This document shows, piece by piece, positions 1-10,933 of a stretch of DNA of 64,000 nucleotides. The notes under the pieces are model-generated. The model made no database searches. It had not been told where the DNA came from and worked only from the letters and a program-made list of their open reading frames with translations. Position 1 is the stretch's first letter. Every line of letters starts with the position of its first letter. The translations under genes were made by a program, and so were the position numbers. This stretch comes from Trichomonas vaginalis G3 (lineage: Eukaryota > Parabasalia > Trichomonadida > Trichomonadidae): assembly GCF_026262505.1 (NCBI RefSeq), contig NC_067203.1, positions 17,310,392 through 17,374,391 on the forward strand. The letters run 5' to 3'.

Positions 1-2037
1 AGGATTTGTTGATAACTCGATTAAATCTTGTTTGGCTTCAGTCATCGGTATGATTCGTACATTAAATGATGAAAGGTCGTAATTGATAAAATATGTTAGT
101 AAATTATCATAAAATTCCTTTGTGCATGAATCCATTAAATTCTTGAAGTAATAAATTGACCCTTAAATTTACCATTAACCCTTAAAACTACGTATCTTCT
201 GTCTCCAACTTCAATTTTGACAGGGTAAACGTTATTAGTTACGAAAATAAAATTGGCAACATTCTGAGCAGTTCTTCTGGGTTGATTCTTTTCATTAATT
301 CTTATCTCATTATCCGTTATAATTGATTTCAAAGCGTTGAAGTTTGCGAGTCTGTCTTCACCTACATTCTTGAGTTCATTAAGTACAAGAAACATTTTAT
401 TTTCAACAACTGAATTGAAATTACCCGTTAGCTCACTTATTTCGGTAATGTTTTTACATGAATAACCAGCGAGAAGTTCAGAAATAATGTCTGTAAATCT
501 GTTTTTACCTATTCCCTGAAGTCCTTTCAAAATAATTGCTGTTTCATTCTTGATTCCGGGATGTTGAATCATTGATGCAATCCAGCCGAGTAGGTATTTA
601 TACACTTCATCGTTATTATCACAAATGGCTTCTTTAATGAAATTCATAAACATCTCAATTTTTGAGTAATCAGGCTTTTCGAGAACGTTGTATTTATAAC
701 CTTGAAACGTTGAGAAAACATCTGGGGAATCAGATTTAAAGCAAACACCCATAACGGTTAATGAGGATAATTGATTTAGTAGTACGTCCCATGCTGTTAT
801 GGTTTTACCTTCTTCTTTAAATAATTTAATCATTTTGAGTGACTCTTTCATGTTTGATTGAAGAACGAATGATATTTGATTCATTTTATCATGAATATTA
901 TAGTCTTTTTGAATGAAGTATTTGTTTCCACAATCTACAAAACGAATGACACGTGATAAATCCTCAATTACTTCAGAACTGTTTTTATACTGATGATTTT
1001 CAGCTTTACGTCTAATATCTGTTATCAAAAACGAGTCATCAAGTTTTATATCAAATGTTATTTTTGGCTTACGTAATAAAGGTAAAACATATTCATCATA
1101 ATATTCCTTTTGATAAAGTTTTAGAATCTTCACCAAAACAAATGGAGAAGTCATTAAATGTGCATATCTATCACGTGCTTTTTCAAAATTACTTTTTGCA
1201 TTTTCTGTTAAACTGCAGAAGTTATAAACGTTGTCGTATGCTTCATTAATTAAATGATTAGGTAACGAATTAATAGCTTGAAACAGTGTGAATAATGTAA
1301 CTTCTTTTTCTAAATTCATGTTTCCACCATCATTATGTACTTCAAAATCACAGATGCCATCAACTATGCTCTGGGCAAGTTTATCGTCAATGTTTACATC
1401 TTTGTCTTCATTCATTATATTCTTTATTTCTTCGTTCTTCTGTTCAACTCTTACCTTAATATTCAAATCATTTAATATATCATTCACTGTTCTAGTTAAT
1501 GTTGAATCATAACTTCCACGAATGAATGAGTATGTTTGATTGGTTCTGTTGCATTCTTGCGAACTCTTGAATCAGCCATAACCACTAATGAACGCTTTGA
1601 ATCATCCATGAAGTCATTATGTCAATATCATAATCATTGCAGGAATAACATTTAATCATTCTGTTCGAGGTTGAATAGAAGAAATTAGTGTTGCAATAAA
1701 TGTGAAGACCTCCTGAAGCGGTTTTAACGATAACATCTTTATCCGAAAGTTTTGATAAAATATCTTTTCTTACTGTTTCTTTAAGTTCATCATTGTATGA
1801 TTTATTGATATCAACATCTATAATAGTTAAATTTGGAATTTTATTTACTAATAAAGCCATACCAGTTTTCCTTCCTCTTCCTCCATCGTGTTTGAGGTAG
1901 TTATGTAAATCAATCTTGTTTTCACCAATTCTTTCGTTGAGGGTTTTAGTTTCTGCCACAACTAATTCCTCAGCTAATGAATCAATAACTTGTTCATCAG
2001 AAATGATAAAGTTGCTGTTGTTGTTTGTTGCTGTCAT
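1..2037 (-). pseudogene. Maverick primase-polymerase plus helicase gene, relic
   Basis: This part of copy 1 is broken. The upstream half has features of an archaeo-eukaryotic primase/primpol domain: an IIDVDINK acidic motif and a later GGLHIY motif. The downstream half looks like an SF3/D5-type helicase, with a GLQGIGKN Walker A loop and a hydrophobic LVLNELKN stretch as likely Walker B. Primase-SF3 helicase fusions are known in virophages and Polinton-like viruses, and their presence next to a protein-primed polymerase is uncommon. The upstream flank has the same AT-rich box ending in TAAATG as the other genes here, which ties it to the Maverick. The family call is by motif only. Confidence 0.65.
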
Positions 2038-2078
2038 TTATATAGGAATAAAAAAATAAAAATAATTTTAAAACTAAC

Positions 2079-2350
2079 TTTATTCAAAAAATGTAAGACA
2101 TGAATTTCCTCCTTTTTTTCCCCTGTTGTCAAAATGTCATGTTGTCACTATTTTCAAAAAGATGTTAATTAACCGAGGGACCGAGGGACCCCTCATTTAT
2201 TCAAAAAATGTAAGACATGAATTTCCTCCTTTTTTTCCCCTGTTGTCAAAATGTCATGTTGTCACTATTTTCAAAAAGATGTTAATTAACCGAGGGACCG
2301 AGGGACCGAGGGACCCCTCATTTATTCAAAAAATGTAAGACATGAATTTC
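2079..2350. repeat. tandem repeat inside Maverick copy 1
   Basis: A ~117-bp unit beginning TTTATTCAAAAAATG starts at 2079, 2196 and 2321; the third copy is partial. The second unit is 8 bp longer because a CGAGGGAC octamer occurs three times in it rather than twice. Each unit also carries a GTTAATTAAC palindrome. The unit start resembles TTTATTCAAAAACG in the terminal region of the same element (about 9220). Confidence 0.85.
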
Positions 2351-2408
2351 CGCAAATTCTTTCACAAACTTTAGAACGGCATAATTTAAATTTTTATTTT
2401 TATCATAA

Positions 2409-2573
2409 ATGAATACCCCACAAGCTCAAAATTTACCACGAATCATAACAAGGGAGGAAATGATAAAAATGATGCAAGAACATGTTAAAAATAACAAACC
2501 ACTAAAACTGAGAAAATGTGGTTATGCAGTAATGATGGAAAGAGAGATGTTGTCAAAGAAAAATAAAAATTAA
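2409..2573 (+). CDS. small basic protein of Maverick copy 1 (54 aa)
   Basis: This short open frame lies on the strand opposite to the other genes of copy 1. It is lysine- and arginine-rich with no recognised domain. It is supported by the AT-rich box (TTTTTATTTTTATCATAA) directly before its ATG, the same arrangement as at the other Maverick genes. It could be a structural or DNA-binding peptide, but nothing in the sequence proves that. Confidence 0.4.
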   Translation: MNTPQAQNLPRIITREEMIKMMQEHVKNNKPLKLRKCGYAVMMEREMLSKKNKN

Positions 2574-2833
2574 ATTTGGATTGAGTTTAAAAATTCATCT
2601 TTATTAAATTCATCTCTTCCAACCAATTTATTTATTCTATTAAATTCTTTTATTTTTGCTTCACTCAGTTTAAGGATTGAACGGTAAGTTTCTAATTTTT
2701 CGATTATTTCTTTATCGTTTTCAACCCCATCACATTGTGGCTTCTTTTTGTAATAGCATATTTTTGATTTAATTCTGTTTAGTTTCTTTTTATATTCATC
2801 GTCTGGACTCTTGACTGCTTCGTTGTCACTCAT
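2570..2833 (-). CDS. small charged protein of Maverick copy 1 (87 aa)
   Basis: This is an 87-residue lysine/glutamate-rich, probably helical protein with no recognised family. It ends tail to tail with the small plus-strand frame at 2409-2573, sharing the last four bases. An AT-rich tract precedes the start. The matching part of copy 2 lies outside the window, so conservation cannot be checked here. Confidence 0.45.
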   Translation of the reverse strand: MSDNEAVKSPDDEYKKKLNRIKSKICYYKKKPQCDGVENDKEIIEKLETYRSILKLSEAKIKEFNRINKLVGRDEFNKDEFLNSIQI

Positions 2834-2990
2834 TTCTTACGAAATAAAAAAAATTAAATATTATTTAAATATAATGGAGTAATAAAATAAATCGGAATTT
2901 CTATTAATTTATTGTCAACTTCAACTAATGCATTGCCGTTAATATATCTAACAAATTCAGCTATTGTGTCAAATCTTCGTCTTCTTTTTG

Positions 2991-4351
2991 TCATTGATTT
3001 ATCAGTTTTTCCATAATCGAGATGAATAAAACTTTATTCCCTTGTTTAAAATTCATGAGCCCCGAATTAATTTGTTCACGTTTAACATCATTTAACCTTT
3101 CCATTTGCTTTCTAATATATTCCCATTCTTTTGAAATATCATTTTTCATTTCCACTGGTTTCATGTTAATAGTTCTATGCCATGTATTATTGTAATAATA
3201 TACTAACTGCTGTATGATGGAGTCATGATTTCCATCCCAGTATATCTGACCGTTAACCCCTAACGCATCTCTAAGAGTTCTCATTACTGCATCAACTATT
3301 TTATTATGAAACGTATATGGAGAGGATGAAAGTAAAAATTAATTTGTGGGAAATAATGAGTCATAGCTGCCTGAAATCCTTTATCACCATCACCCCTTAT
3401 ATTATCTACTCTTTCATGATCTAGTAAGTATTGAATAGCTCTTCTTGTTTCCTGTTCTGTTTTCCCTTTCACCGGAATGCAATATAAATATCTAGTGTTA
3501 ATGTTAATGGCAAATAAATAAGTAATTTCCTTTTGAATATTCCAGATGATCGATTTCGTATGAATATGGATATGGAGCAAATGAAGGTCGACTAAATTTT
3601 TCCTTTAATGGTTGAATTTTCGGGTCAATTGGTTTATTTAATATCTTGAAATCCTTTTTAAAATCTTTTTGCTTCTTTAATGTTTGAAATGGATATAATA
3701 AAGTGAATGATGAAGGATTAACTGAAGGAGGAGGAGGTACTGTCGTTGGAGGTTTTGGTGTTGTAAGTGGTTTAATTTTATCTGCTTTGATTTTGGATTC
3801 ATTCCCCTTCATTAATTCTGGATGTATTCTATTCATTTGTTTTAAATATGCTGTATATAAAGGTTTGATATACTTTCCCGCTTCGAGTTTATGTTGAAGG
3901 ATGAATTCCAAAAGTTGATCTTCATTTAAAAGTCGGGCTGAATATGGTTTAACTAATGAATCATAAATTAAAGCTTGTGCATCATTTATGGTCTGAAGAC
4001 TGTGTTTTGTTCCTTTTGTTTTGTTCCTTTGGCTTTTGCGGCTCAGGATTATATAATTTATATAATTCATCAATATCTTCTTCTGTTAATACTTTATTTT
4101 TGAAATCTTTCAACTGTTTAAGCTGTGATTTACTTTTTCCCTTTATATTCTTCTTTAATTTCTCTCTTAAACGAATTATTTTATCATGATATTTCAAAAT
4201 TTCATTTTTATAATATGGTAATAATATTCCATATCATCACCCGTTATATTTTATTATATTTTTGGAGATATGCTTTTAAATCATAATAATTAAGAAAATT
4301 TTGATTAAATACTAAATCATCAATTAAAATTTTTAAATCTGTGTTATTCAT
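2991..4351 (-). pseudogene. Maverick integrase, relic
   Basis: This is the broken integrase gene of copy 1. The central and 3' parts resemble a retroviral-type DDE integrase core, including a GDGDKGFQA segment and a Trp-His-Arg segment of the kind seen near the end of such cores. The N-terminal part is a lysine-rich helical region followed by a proline-rich linker. It matches the start of the open gene at 63506-64000 in copy 2. Confidence 0.75.
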
Positions 4352-4453
4352 TTATATAAAAATAAAATCAATGTTTTAAGGGTGCCCACCTCTTTGAATC
4401 ATAGTATCAAAACCATCATTAACGGTTCCTTTTGTCTCTTCTGTGGTATTTTA

Positions 4454-7400
4454 TTAAATAAATGGCATACAACATCCATTTTCACAACATACAGCCTTAG
4501 TGTGTGCTCCTGTTAATGCAGTCTTACCGATTGTTAAACGAGTCATTGACCCGTTTTTAAGTTGTAAATTAATATTCTGACCATCAAATATCAATTTATC
4601 ATTTATTATATCCAAATAATTTTTAGGTGTTAATTGTTTATTTTGTCGTAAACTAACACCTTTCATTTTTTGTGCAATCTTTTTAAAATCACTTCCATCA
4701 ATTGAACCATTGAATGATGTATAACACTTAGGACATAAAGCAACCATGTTATCACCTTGTTTCTCAATTGCTAAACCCAATAACTTCTTCTCATGTGCTT
4801 TTTCTTCAGCTTTATTCTTTAATTTAGGTTTAAATTTCTCATCAAAACAGAAGAAATCAAAAGGTGCGAATTTGAAAATGTTTTTATCATAAAATTGTTT
4901 ATCGGTAACAATTGCTTGAAATGCTTGAGTGTTAGGAAGATTTGGGTCGCCAGCGATTGCCCAATAAGATGAATCAGTATCACCTTCAATGAAATGAAAA
5001 CGATTAACATCCATGCATTTATACATAAAATCATAAATGAAAACCAAATACCAGTATTTAGCATTATCTAAAGTGAAGAATGCCTCTTGTAAACATGTAT
5101 CACATCTATAAAATCTATCTTTAAGCATCACTTGATATGTATCCTCTCCTATTTCTCTTATGTTTTTAAACTTATTTGACATACATGCAACGCGTGCCTT
5201 CTGTGCATTCATTATTTTAGTCTTTGCGTAATTTTGTGTATTCATTGCATCGTAACCATATGATCCATTAAGTGAAATCTTGCAAAATAAACTTTTTCCT
5301 TTATTTCCTTCTAATTCAGCCTTTTGTCTTTCGTTCATAAATTTGTTCGCAAATTCATTAAAACAAGTGTTTTTCGTAAATGTTAAATTGATTGAATATC
5401 ATCGATGATAAAATGAAATCTGTCTATTAGATACCAAAGATAATAAGAAGAAAATGGTTGATATTGGTTGTGTGTTGATGCTAACTGAGTTAATTTTCTC
5501 TGTTTCTGGTCAACTGGTAGATTGTTTGATTTCATGTAATTATACATAAAACTGCCAATTGTTTTTTCATCTGTGATAATATCTAAGTTTCTTATTATCG
5601 GTAAAAAGTTTATGTAATCATTAATGTATTTTTCATCAATGTGACCCTTTACTTCAGCCACGAATAAAGTATTTTTCTTCTTAATTATTCCCAGTGCTTT
5701 TGCTTTCTTTGTTGCTGTATCACAAATGATAACACCATTCAATCTTCCCGGCATATACATTTTATGGTCAGTATATTGAATGAAATCATGAGGATTAGAT
5801 GAAAATGATGAAGGATATAATGAATTAAAGTCAACTCCAACGAAATGAGTCATAATGTTGGTGGTGTCCTCATTTGATACAGTTTTAGTTTCTGGATTAT
5901 ATGAAAGTTTATTAATGTGCGTGATTCCTTTAAGATTAACACGATGTTGAACATTTGATAGACCACCAGTAATTCCATTACGGAGAATGTGATAAGCTTC
6001 AACTGAATCTAAAGTCATTGGTAAATTATTTTTTAATGCATAATTTCTTAAATTGATTCTTAAACGTTGAACATCTTCATCTTTATTTGATTTTACGACA
6101 TTGCAATAACAACACATTAACTGACAATTTTCTTTGGTATGTGGTTTTTCATTATCGATTCTATCTAATGTTGGTTTATTTGCATATGTAAACGCTTTAC
6201 CACACATTTTACATTTAGATGAAAGGATTAAATCGTGATAGTATTGATAGTCATCCATTGAAACATTGTTTTTAGTATCCCTTTCTGCTTTTTCATCTTG
6301 TTTCTTATATGATTCAATTTTATATTTCCAATACTTTTTTGTTAATTCAAAACTTGATTCCACATTTTCTTCTTCTGGATATGTTTCGTTAGGATTGAAG
6401 TTCTTATATGCTAACGCGTAACGAATCATTGATGCATTCGATGATAAAGAAAGATTATGAAGCATGTCAATTTTATAAACAAATGTTTCTTTCGATAATT
6501 TTATCAATTGGGTCAATCATAATTTCAACGTCTTTATTGCAATAATGAATAAAATATTCTAATCTATTCTCAAAATTTTTAGCATCATTGAGATATATTT
6601 GATAATCACTATCGGATATTGTTTCTTGTGTTAATGCTGAATAAAATGAATCTTGAGTGAATGGTTCCTTTTATATAATTCATCTTCGTAATTCTCCCAT
6701 GTGATGAATTGATAAGGGAAAAAGGATTTAACACGTGATTTATTGTTTCCGAAATCTTGAGTGAATTGGTCTAATGTTCCACCGCGCTATATAATTTCTG
6801 ATGTCAATAAATCTTAATTCATATGGAACGTTTGTTTTCTTTACAATGATTTGCTTAAATTGTGAAGAAGAACCCAGCATTGATTTTATCTTCCATTTTG
6901 CAGTGTTTAAATCACGAAGAATTAAATTTAAATCAAACTTTCCTGAATTAAAACCAATGATATTCACTTTATTAAATTCTTCATCTAAAAGCTCTTTAAA
7001 TGCTTCCTTCTGTTTCTCATTTAATGTATGAGACAAAGTCCCCGCCGTTTGGTCCGTTTGCGACTTCATTAATTCTTCATATTGTTCAATATTTGATTTA
7101 GCAACTAATGAACAGGTTGAAAATAAAAACTCAATCCAATCAGAAATAAAAGAATCACTCGAAGTTAAGCAAAAATTCCTCGTATATGTTTTATCGTTTA
7201 ATTTAACCGTTGATGATACCATGAATGGTTTTAAGTAAGCGTTCAAAGTTGCACACTCAGAAAGTTGTAATTCTTCTTTAGTCTCTAATGTTTCGAAGTC
7301 AAAAGTAATATAATATCTTTTGGTTTATAATATTCCTGCAAATTATGTGCTAATAGCCATTGATATATCTTCTGTTTCGTAATATGTGGTGCATATGGTT

Positions 7401-7930
7401 GTTGTGTGTTTTGCAATTGAACGTCTTGAATTAATCTTCCATTATTTTCTTTACATTTCTCACAATGTTTTAAAAATCTTCTTTGGTTTTTCCTTTCTGG
7501 ATCATCACGGATAGAATATACTTCTTCTTTGCAAAAGGGGCAAACTTTATATCCTGTGAGTGCTTCAACGTCTGTTATTCTGTCAGCGTGAAGTTTTCCA
7601 CATGGACTCTGTGTTAATAAAATATTTACTGTTTCAAATTCTGGATCTATCATTATTGATTCCACTAATGGAAAGTCTACCTTGTTAATGTCTACGTCTT
7701 CTGGTTGAGGTCACAATAATAAAATCAATATTAACATTTAACATTCTTGCTAACCTCTCACTTTCTGATGAAATGTCAAATCCTTCATATGCATCTATGG
7801 CTTCATTTAAATAACTTCTACGAGTTTTAGGATTAACACCATCAGGAATGTTATAGAAGCGTTTAAATAACCTTCTACCTTCGGCTCTTATTTGATTATC
7901 ATTCATTTTAGCTGTTCCATTTTTGTTCAT
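4454..7930 (-). pseudogene. Maverick family B DNA polymerase, relic
   Basis: This is the broken polymerase gene of copy 1. It matches the open 1148-residue polymerase at 59996-63442 almost residue for residue over its length, including the exonuclease, zinc/HNH-like and palm regions. It has several breaks. It lies in the usual Maverick order, between the integrase gene and the terminal coiled-coil gene. Confidence 0.9.
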
Positions 7931-8018
7931 TTATGTAAGAATAAAAATTAAAATAAATAAAAATAAAGTTTATTTTTTTAAAGTCCGAGACTCAGAGAGT
8001 CCAGGGCTAAAGTCCATA

Positions 8019-9141
8019 AAATGAATTAAGAACACATAAATTTTTATCATCTGCGACGTGACGAATACATTTTAATTTACTCAAGAATGCGTACCCTGAT
8101 ACATTAAATCTAATTCCTGTCTTATTTAATTTCACAACTTTGAAAAGGAATGTATGAATAGCTATAAAATGATGAAGATGTTTTATGGGTTGCTTCCATT
8201 TTTTCTGAAATAAATGAATAAATATAATGTTTATAAGTTTTCATATCTTTTATATGTTCTTAATAACGAATGGTATAGACCTTTCACTTCGTCTTCCTTC
8301 GGTGCTGTTCTTTCATATGAAACATTATTGGTATCTTCAATAATGAAACCACAATCACATAAAATTTTATATGTCCAATTGTTTCTTTTGATATTTTATC
8401 TAACAAATCAAAAACTTTATCAACACCTGTACATTTATTTAAATAATAATTTGTGTAAATATCATGGTCTTCTTTCTTAATCGTATTTGTTGCATATGTT
8501 ACATTTTTCAGTGCTTTTTTGAATTTTTCAGAATCAAGAGGAGGTGAAAGTAATATACATGGATAATCTCCATCGTCAATAAATTGTAACTTATGTTTAT
8601 GAATAAATTTTGTGCCTTCTTCTGAAAGTGTTTCGTCAATATCACCATCTAATAAATTTTTAGTAGATTCCAAAAAGTAATTTTTATATCTTTCCTCATG
8701 TGATTTTTGAACTGCTGATTCTGAAGCTGGGATATTCATTAAACCCTCTACTTCATTCTCAGCATTTCTCAATTCCTTAATTTTTTCATCTATTTCATTT
8801 CTTAATTGTTCCAATTTCTCAATCTCATCGTTATAATATTCATCTTGTTTAATTTTTTCTTCAAAATATTCAGGAGGTGTTTCAAGGCTCTCTGAGCCCA
8901 GGTCCTCTGGACCATAAAGAGGAATATTCTCCTGTTTTTCAACTTTTTTGGGATATAAATATCTCATTATAGCCTTTTTAGTAATTGGTCCGTTATATTT
9001 AAATTCATTCAACAATCTGGAAAACTCTTTCACATTCTGCATATATGTTGGATAAGAACCGTCTCCAAAATTTTCTAAAATATTTTCTAATTCTGAATTA
9101 GTGAACTTTAAAGATTTCAATGAATTAGTTGTTATACTCAT
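8019..9141 (-). pseudogene. Maverick terminal coiled-coil gene, relic
   Basis: This is the copy-1 counterpart of 58843-59946. Its central and C-terminal parts are almost the same as in copy 2, but the first ~85 residues are strongly diverged. The product has no recognised domain; the middle is a glutamate-rich predicted coiled coil. The gene is the one nearest the element end and reads inward from the terminal repeat. Confidence 0.7.
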
Positions 9142-9211
9142 TTATTATAAAATAAAAATAAAAAAAATAAATTTAACTTAGTTTTAATTTTACGTAAGAA
9201 GTCAATTTTTT

Positions 9212-9349
9212 AAATCTTGATTTATTCAAAAACGTAAGAATAAAAACCGTAAGAATCATACATTTTTTACTTCATATGTTAAAAAAAATGATACAAAATC
9301 GTTCAATATTGTATGAATTCTTACGTTTACAAAAAAAGTCACACAACCC
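9212..9349. repeat. Maverick terminal sequence, copy 1
   Basis: This stretch matches 58572-58710 in inverted orientation, including the shared run GTGACTTTTTTTGTAAACG at the outer edge. Similarity stops abruptly just outside an AACCC/GGGTT pentamer, which marks the likely element end. Some small insertions separate the two copies further in. Confidence 0.75.
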
Positions 9350-9381
9350 TTCAACATATACTACTGTGAGTATGTTGAAGG
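9348..9381. other. hairpin at the outer edge of Maverick copy 1
   Basis: CCTTCAACATA (9348-9358) is perfectly complementary to TATGTTGAAGG (9371-9381), with a 12-base loop. It sits exactly where similarity to copy 2 ends and is absent next to copy 2. Confidence 0.6.
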
Positions 9382-9676
9382 ATAAAACGATAAATTTTAT
9401 CAAACGATAAGAAATGTTGTCCAAAAGTAATAAATTAAATGATTCTTCTAAGTTATGGCAATTTTGCCGATGTAAGATCTCAATTTCGAACATTTTATTA
9501 CAATACAAAAGTAAAAAATGAAAATTCTATAGAAATTTTTTTTATGGCTATGAATACAATATATCTACTAATTGGTTGCATATAACTCATAGAAAAATTG
9601 AAAAGAATTCAAAAAAACGAATGGAAAAATTGTGAAGTAAAAAGTGAAACATTTCTATTTTACTATATAAGAAAAC
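9382..9676. other. non-coding spacer
   Basis: This is an AT-rich stretch between the Maverick end and the 3' end of the small gene at 9677-10045. I see no gene or repeat in it. Confidence 0.5.
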
Positions 9677-10045
9677 TTAGATGAAATCAAGCTCTAATAA
9701 CTGGCTTTGATCCGAATTATCAAACAAAAACAAGGGATCTGGTAAATTAGAAAAAGAATTCATTTCTTCCTCTAAATCCAGCTTTTTATCAGTGGTACTT
9801 TCAACGCATGGAACAGGAAGCTGTTTATCCTGCTGTGCATTCAATTGAACTTCTGTTGGAACTTCCTTTTTGAACGCTTCTATGGATGGGCCAAAGCCAG
9901 GTGGTGAAATCGGTAGTGGTATTGGCTTTACATTCTTTCTGACAGTCCATTGACGTAGTTCGTGCATGTCATCTCTAAGGATTGGAATAGCATTCATAAG
10001 GTAATTTGCGGCTTCATTCCTGCTTATATTTGAATTGAAACCCAT
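9677..10045 (-). CDS. small protein of unknown function (122 aa)
   Basis: This 122-residue open frame has an ATG start. The middle is proline-rich (PIPLPISPPGFGP) and the C-terminus is acidic and rich in Asp, Leu and Phe, ending LLELDFI. No family is recognised. The composition differs from random AT-rich translation, which favours a real gene. The outer TTAA-flanked transposon (10062-17171) begins only ~17 bases upstream of the start codon, so the original promoter has probably been displaced. It may be a 5'-truncated or silenced gene. Confidence 0.5.
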   Translation of the reverse strand: MGFNSNISRNEAANYLMNAIPILRDDMHELRQWTVRKNVKPIPLPISPPGFGPSIEAFKKEVPTEVQLNAQQDKQLPVPCVESTTDKKLDLEEEMNSFSNLPDPLFLFDNSDQSQLLELDFI

Positions 10046-10482
10046 TTTATGAAGGGAGCCATTAAGGGTGCACCCGTATGTACGTTTATTTGAGAGGAGG
10101 AGGATTACCCTCTCAATTTTGAGGGATTCGTTAGTTTATTTTCTCGATGAATATGCAATAAAATTTGATTTTTACCTTATCAATATACTTCATATAATAT
10201 ACACATGTTCATGTAAAAACTTTTTTCCAAAATCCTCAGGAATTAAGGGATTTTTGAATTTTGAGGGTTGACCGACGAGTAGGTGACAAAAGTGCATACT
10301 CTTAAACAACCGTCGGATTTCCGGGTGAAATCGTGACACACTTTCGTCTTTCGTAGGCAGTGGTGGTTGTTACAAAAGGTAACTTCGAATGTAGCGTGAA
10401 ATCTGCAAAAAAAATTCTGAAATTTGAATGTAGAACACAAAAATTGAATAGTTTACGTCAATAAAAAAGAGAAAAATGAAGC

Positions 10483-10557
10483 CAATGTGTCTCGAACCTA
10501 GGACTTAGAGCAGCAATCCCACTGTTTATCAAATTACACTACATGCATCTCTCACCT
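10483..10557 (-). other. tRNA-like pol III promoter module, relic
   Basis: On the minus strand there is a B-box match GGTTCGAGAC, and ~40 bases upstream an A-box-like TAGTGTAATTTG. Stems are too imperfect for a working tRNA. The same module is in the 1.4-kb copy at 32773-32845 on the plus strand. Confidence 0.4.
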
Positions 10558-10933
10558 CAGTGAATGAGATCAACTATATGATAACTTTTTCCCCATTATA
10601 TTCTTGTGGAAAAGTGACAAATAGCAACTTTGACCCTCTCTCGTTGACCGACCTAAATTGAGAGTATGTGACAAAAGTGCATACTCTTAAATTAACCTTA
10701 AATGTTGATTTTTCAATATTTTCGGTATTAACCTTATTGTAAATTTTTCCGGTGATAAATTTATCACACTGAGGTTATTTTTCCGGTGAGATTTTTAACC
10801 TTGATTTAATGAAATTAATATATATAAATTTTATTATTTTAATTTCGAATGAGTATAATAAAATATTTTTATGTGTTTTTGTTTTTGATGTGATTTGAAT
10901 TTTGTTAACTCTTTTCAAAATCACTTCATTTTT

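Larger units (their letters stand above)
1..9349 (-). mobile_element. Maverick/Polinton, copy 1, broken, cut by window edge
   Basis: This is a partial Maverick/Polinton read on the minus strand. Its terminal end lies near 9345-9349 and the other end is beyond base 1. From the terminus inward the parts are a terminal repeat, a coiled-coil gene, a protein-primed family B DNA polymerase, a retroviral-type integrase gene, two small genes, a tandem repeat and a primase-helicase gene. It is clearly broken, with roughly a dozen breaks across the part seen here. Most of the protein sequence is nearly identical to copy 2 at 58572-64000, so the decay is recent on an evolutionary scale. Target duplications cannot be tested because only one end is present. 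Confidence 0.9.

Noticed and set aside
9272-9508. 78-codon minus-strand frame across the Maverick edge
   Set aside because: It spans the element boundary and has no counterpart in copy 2.
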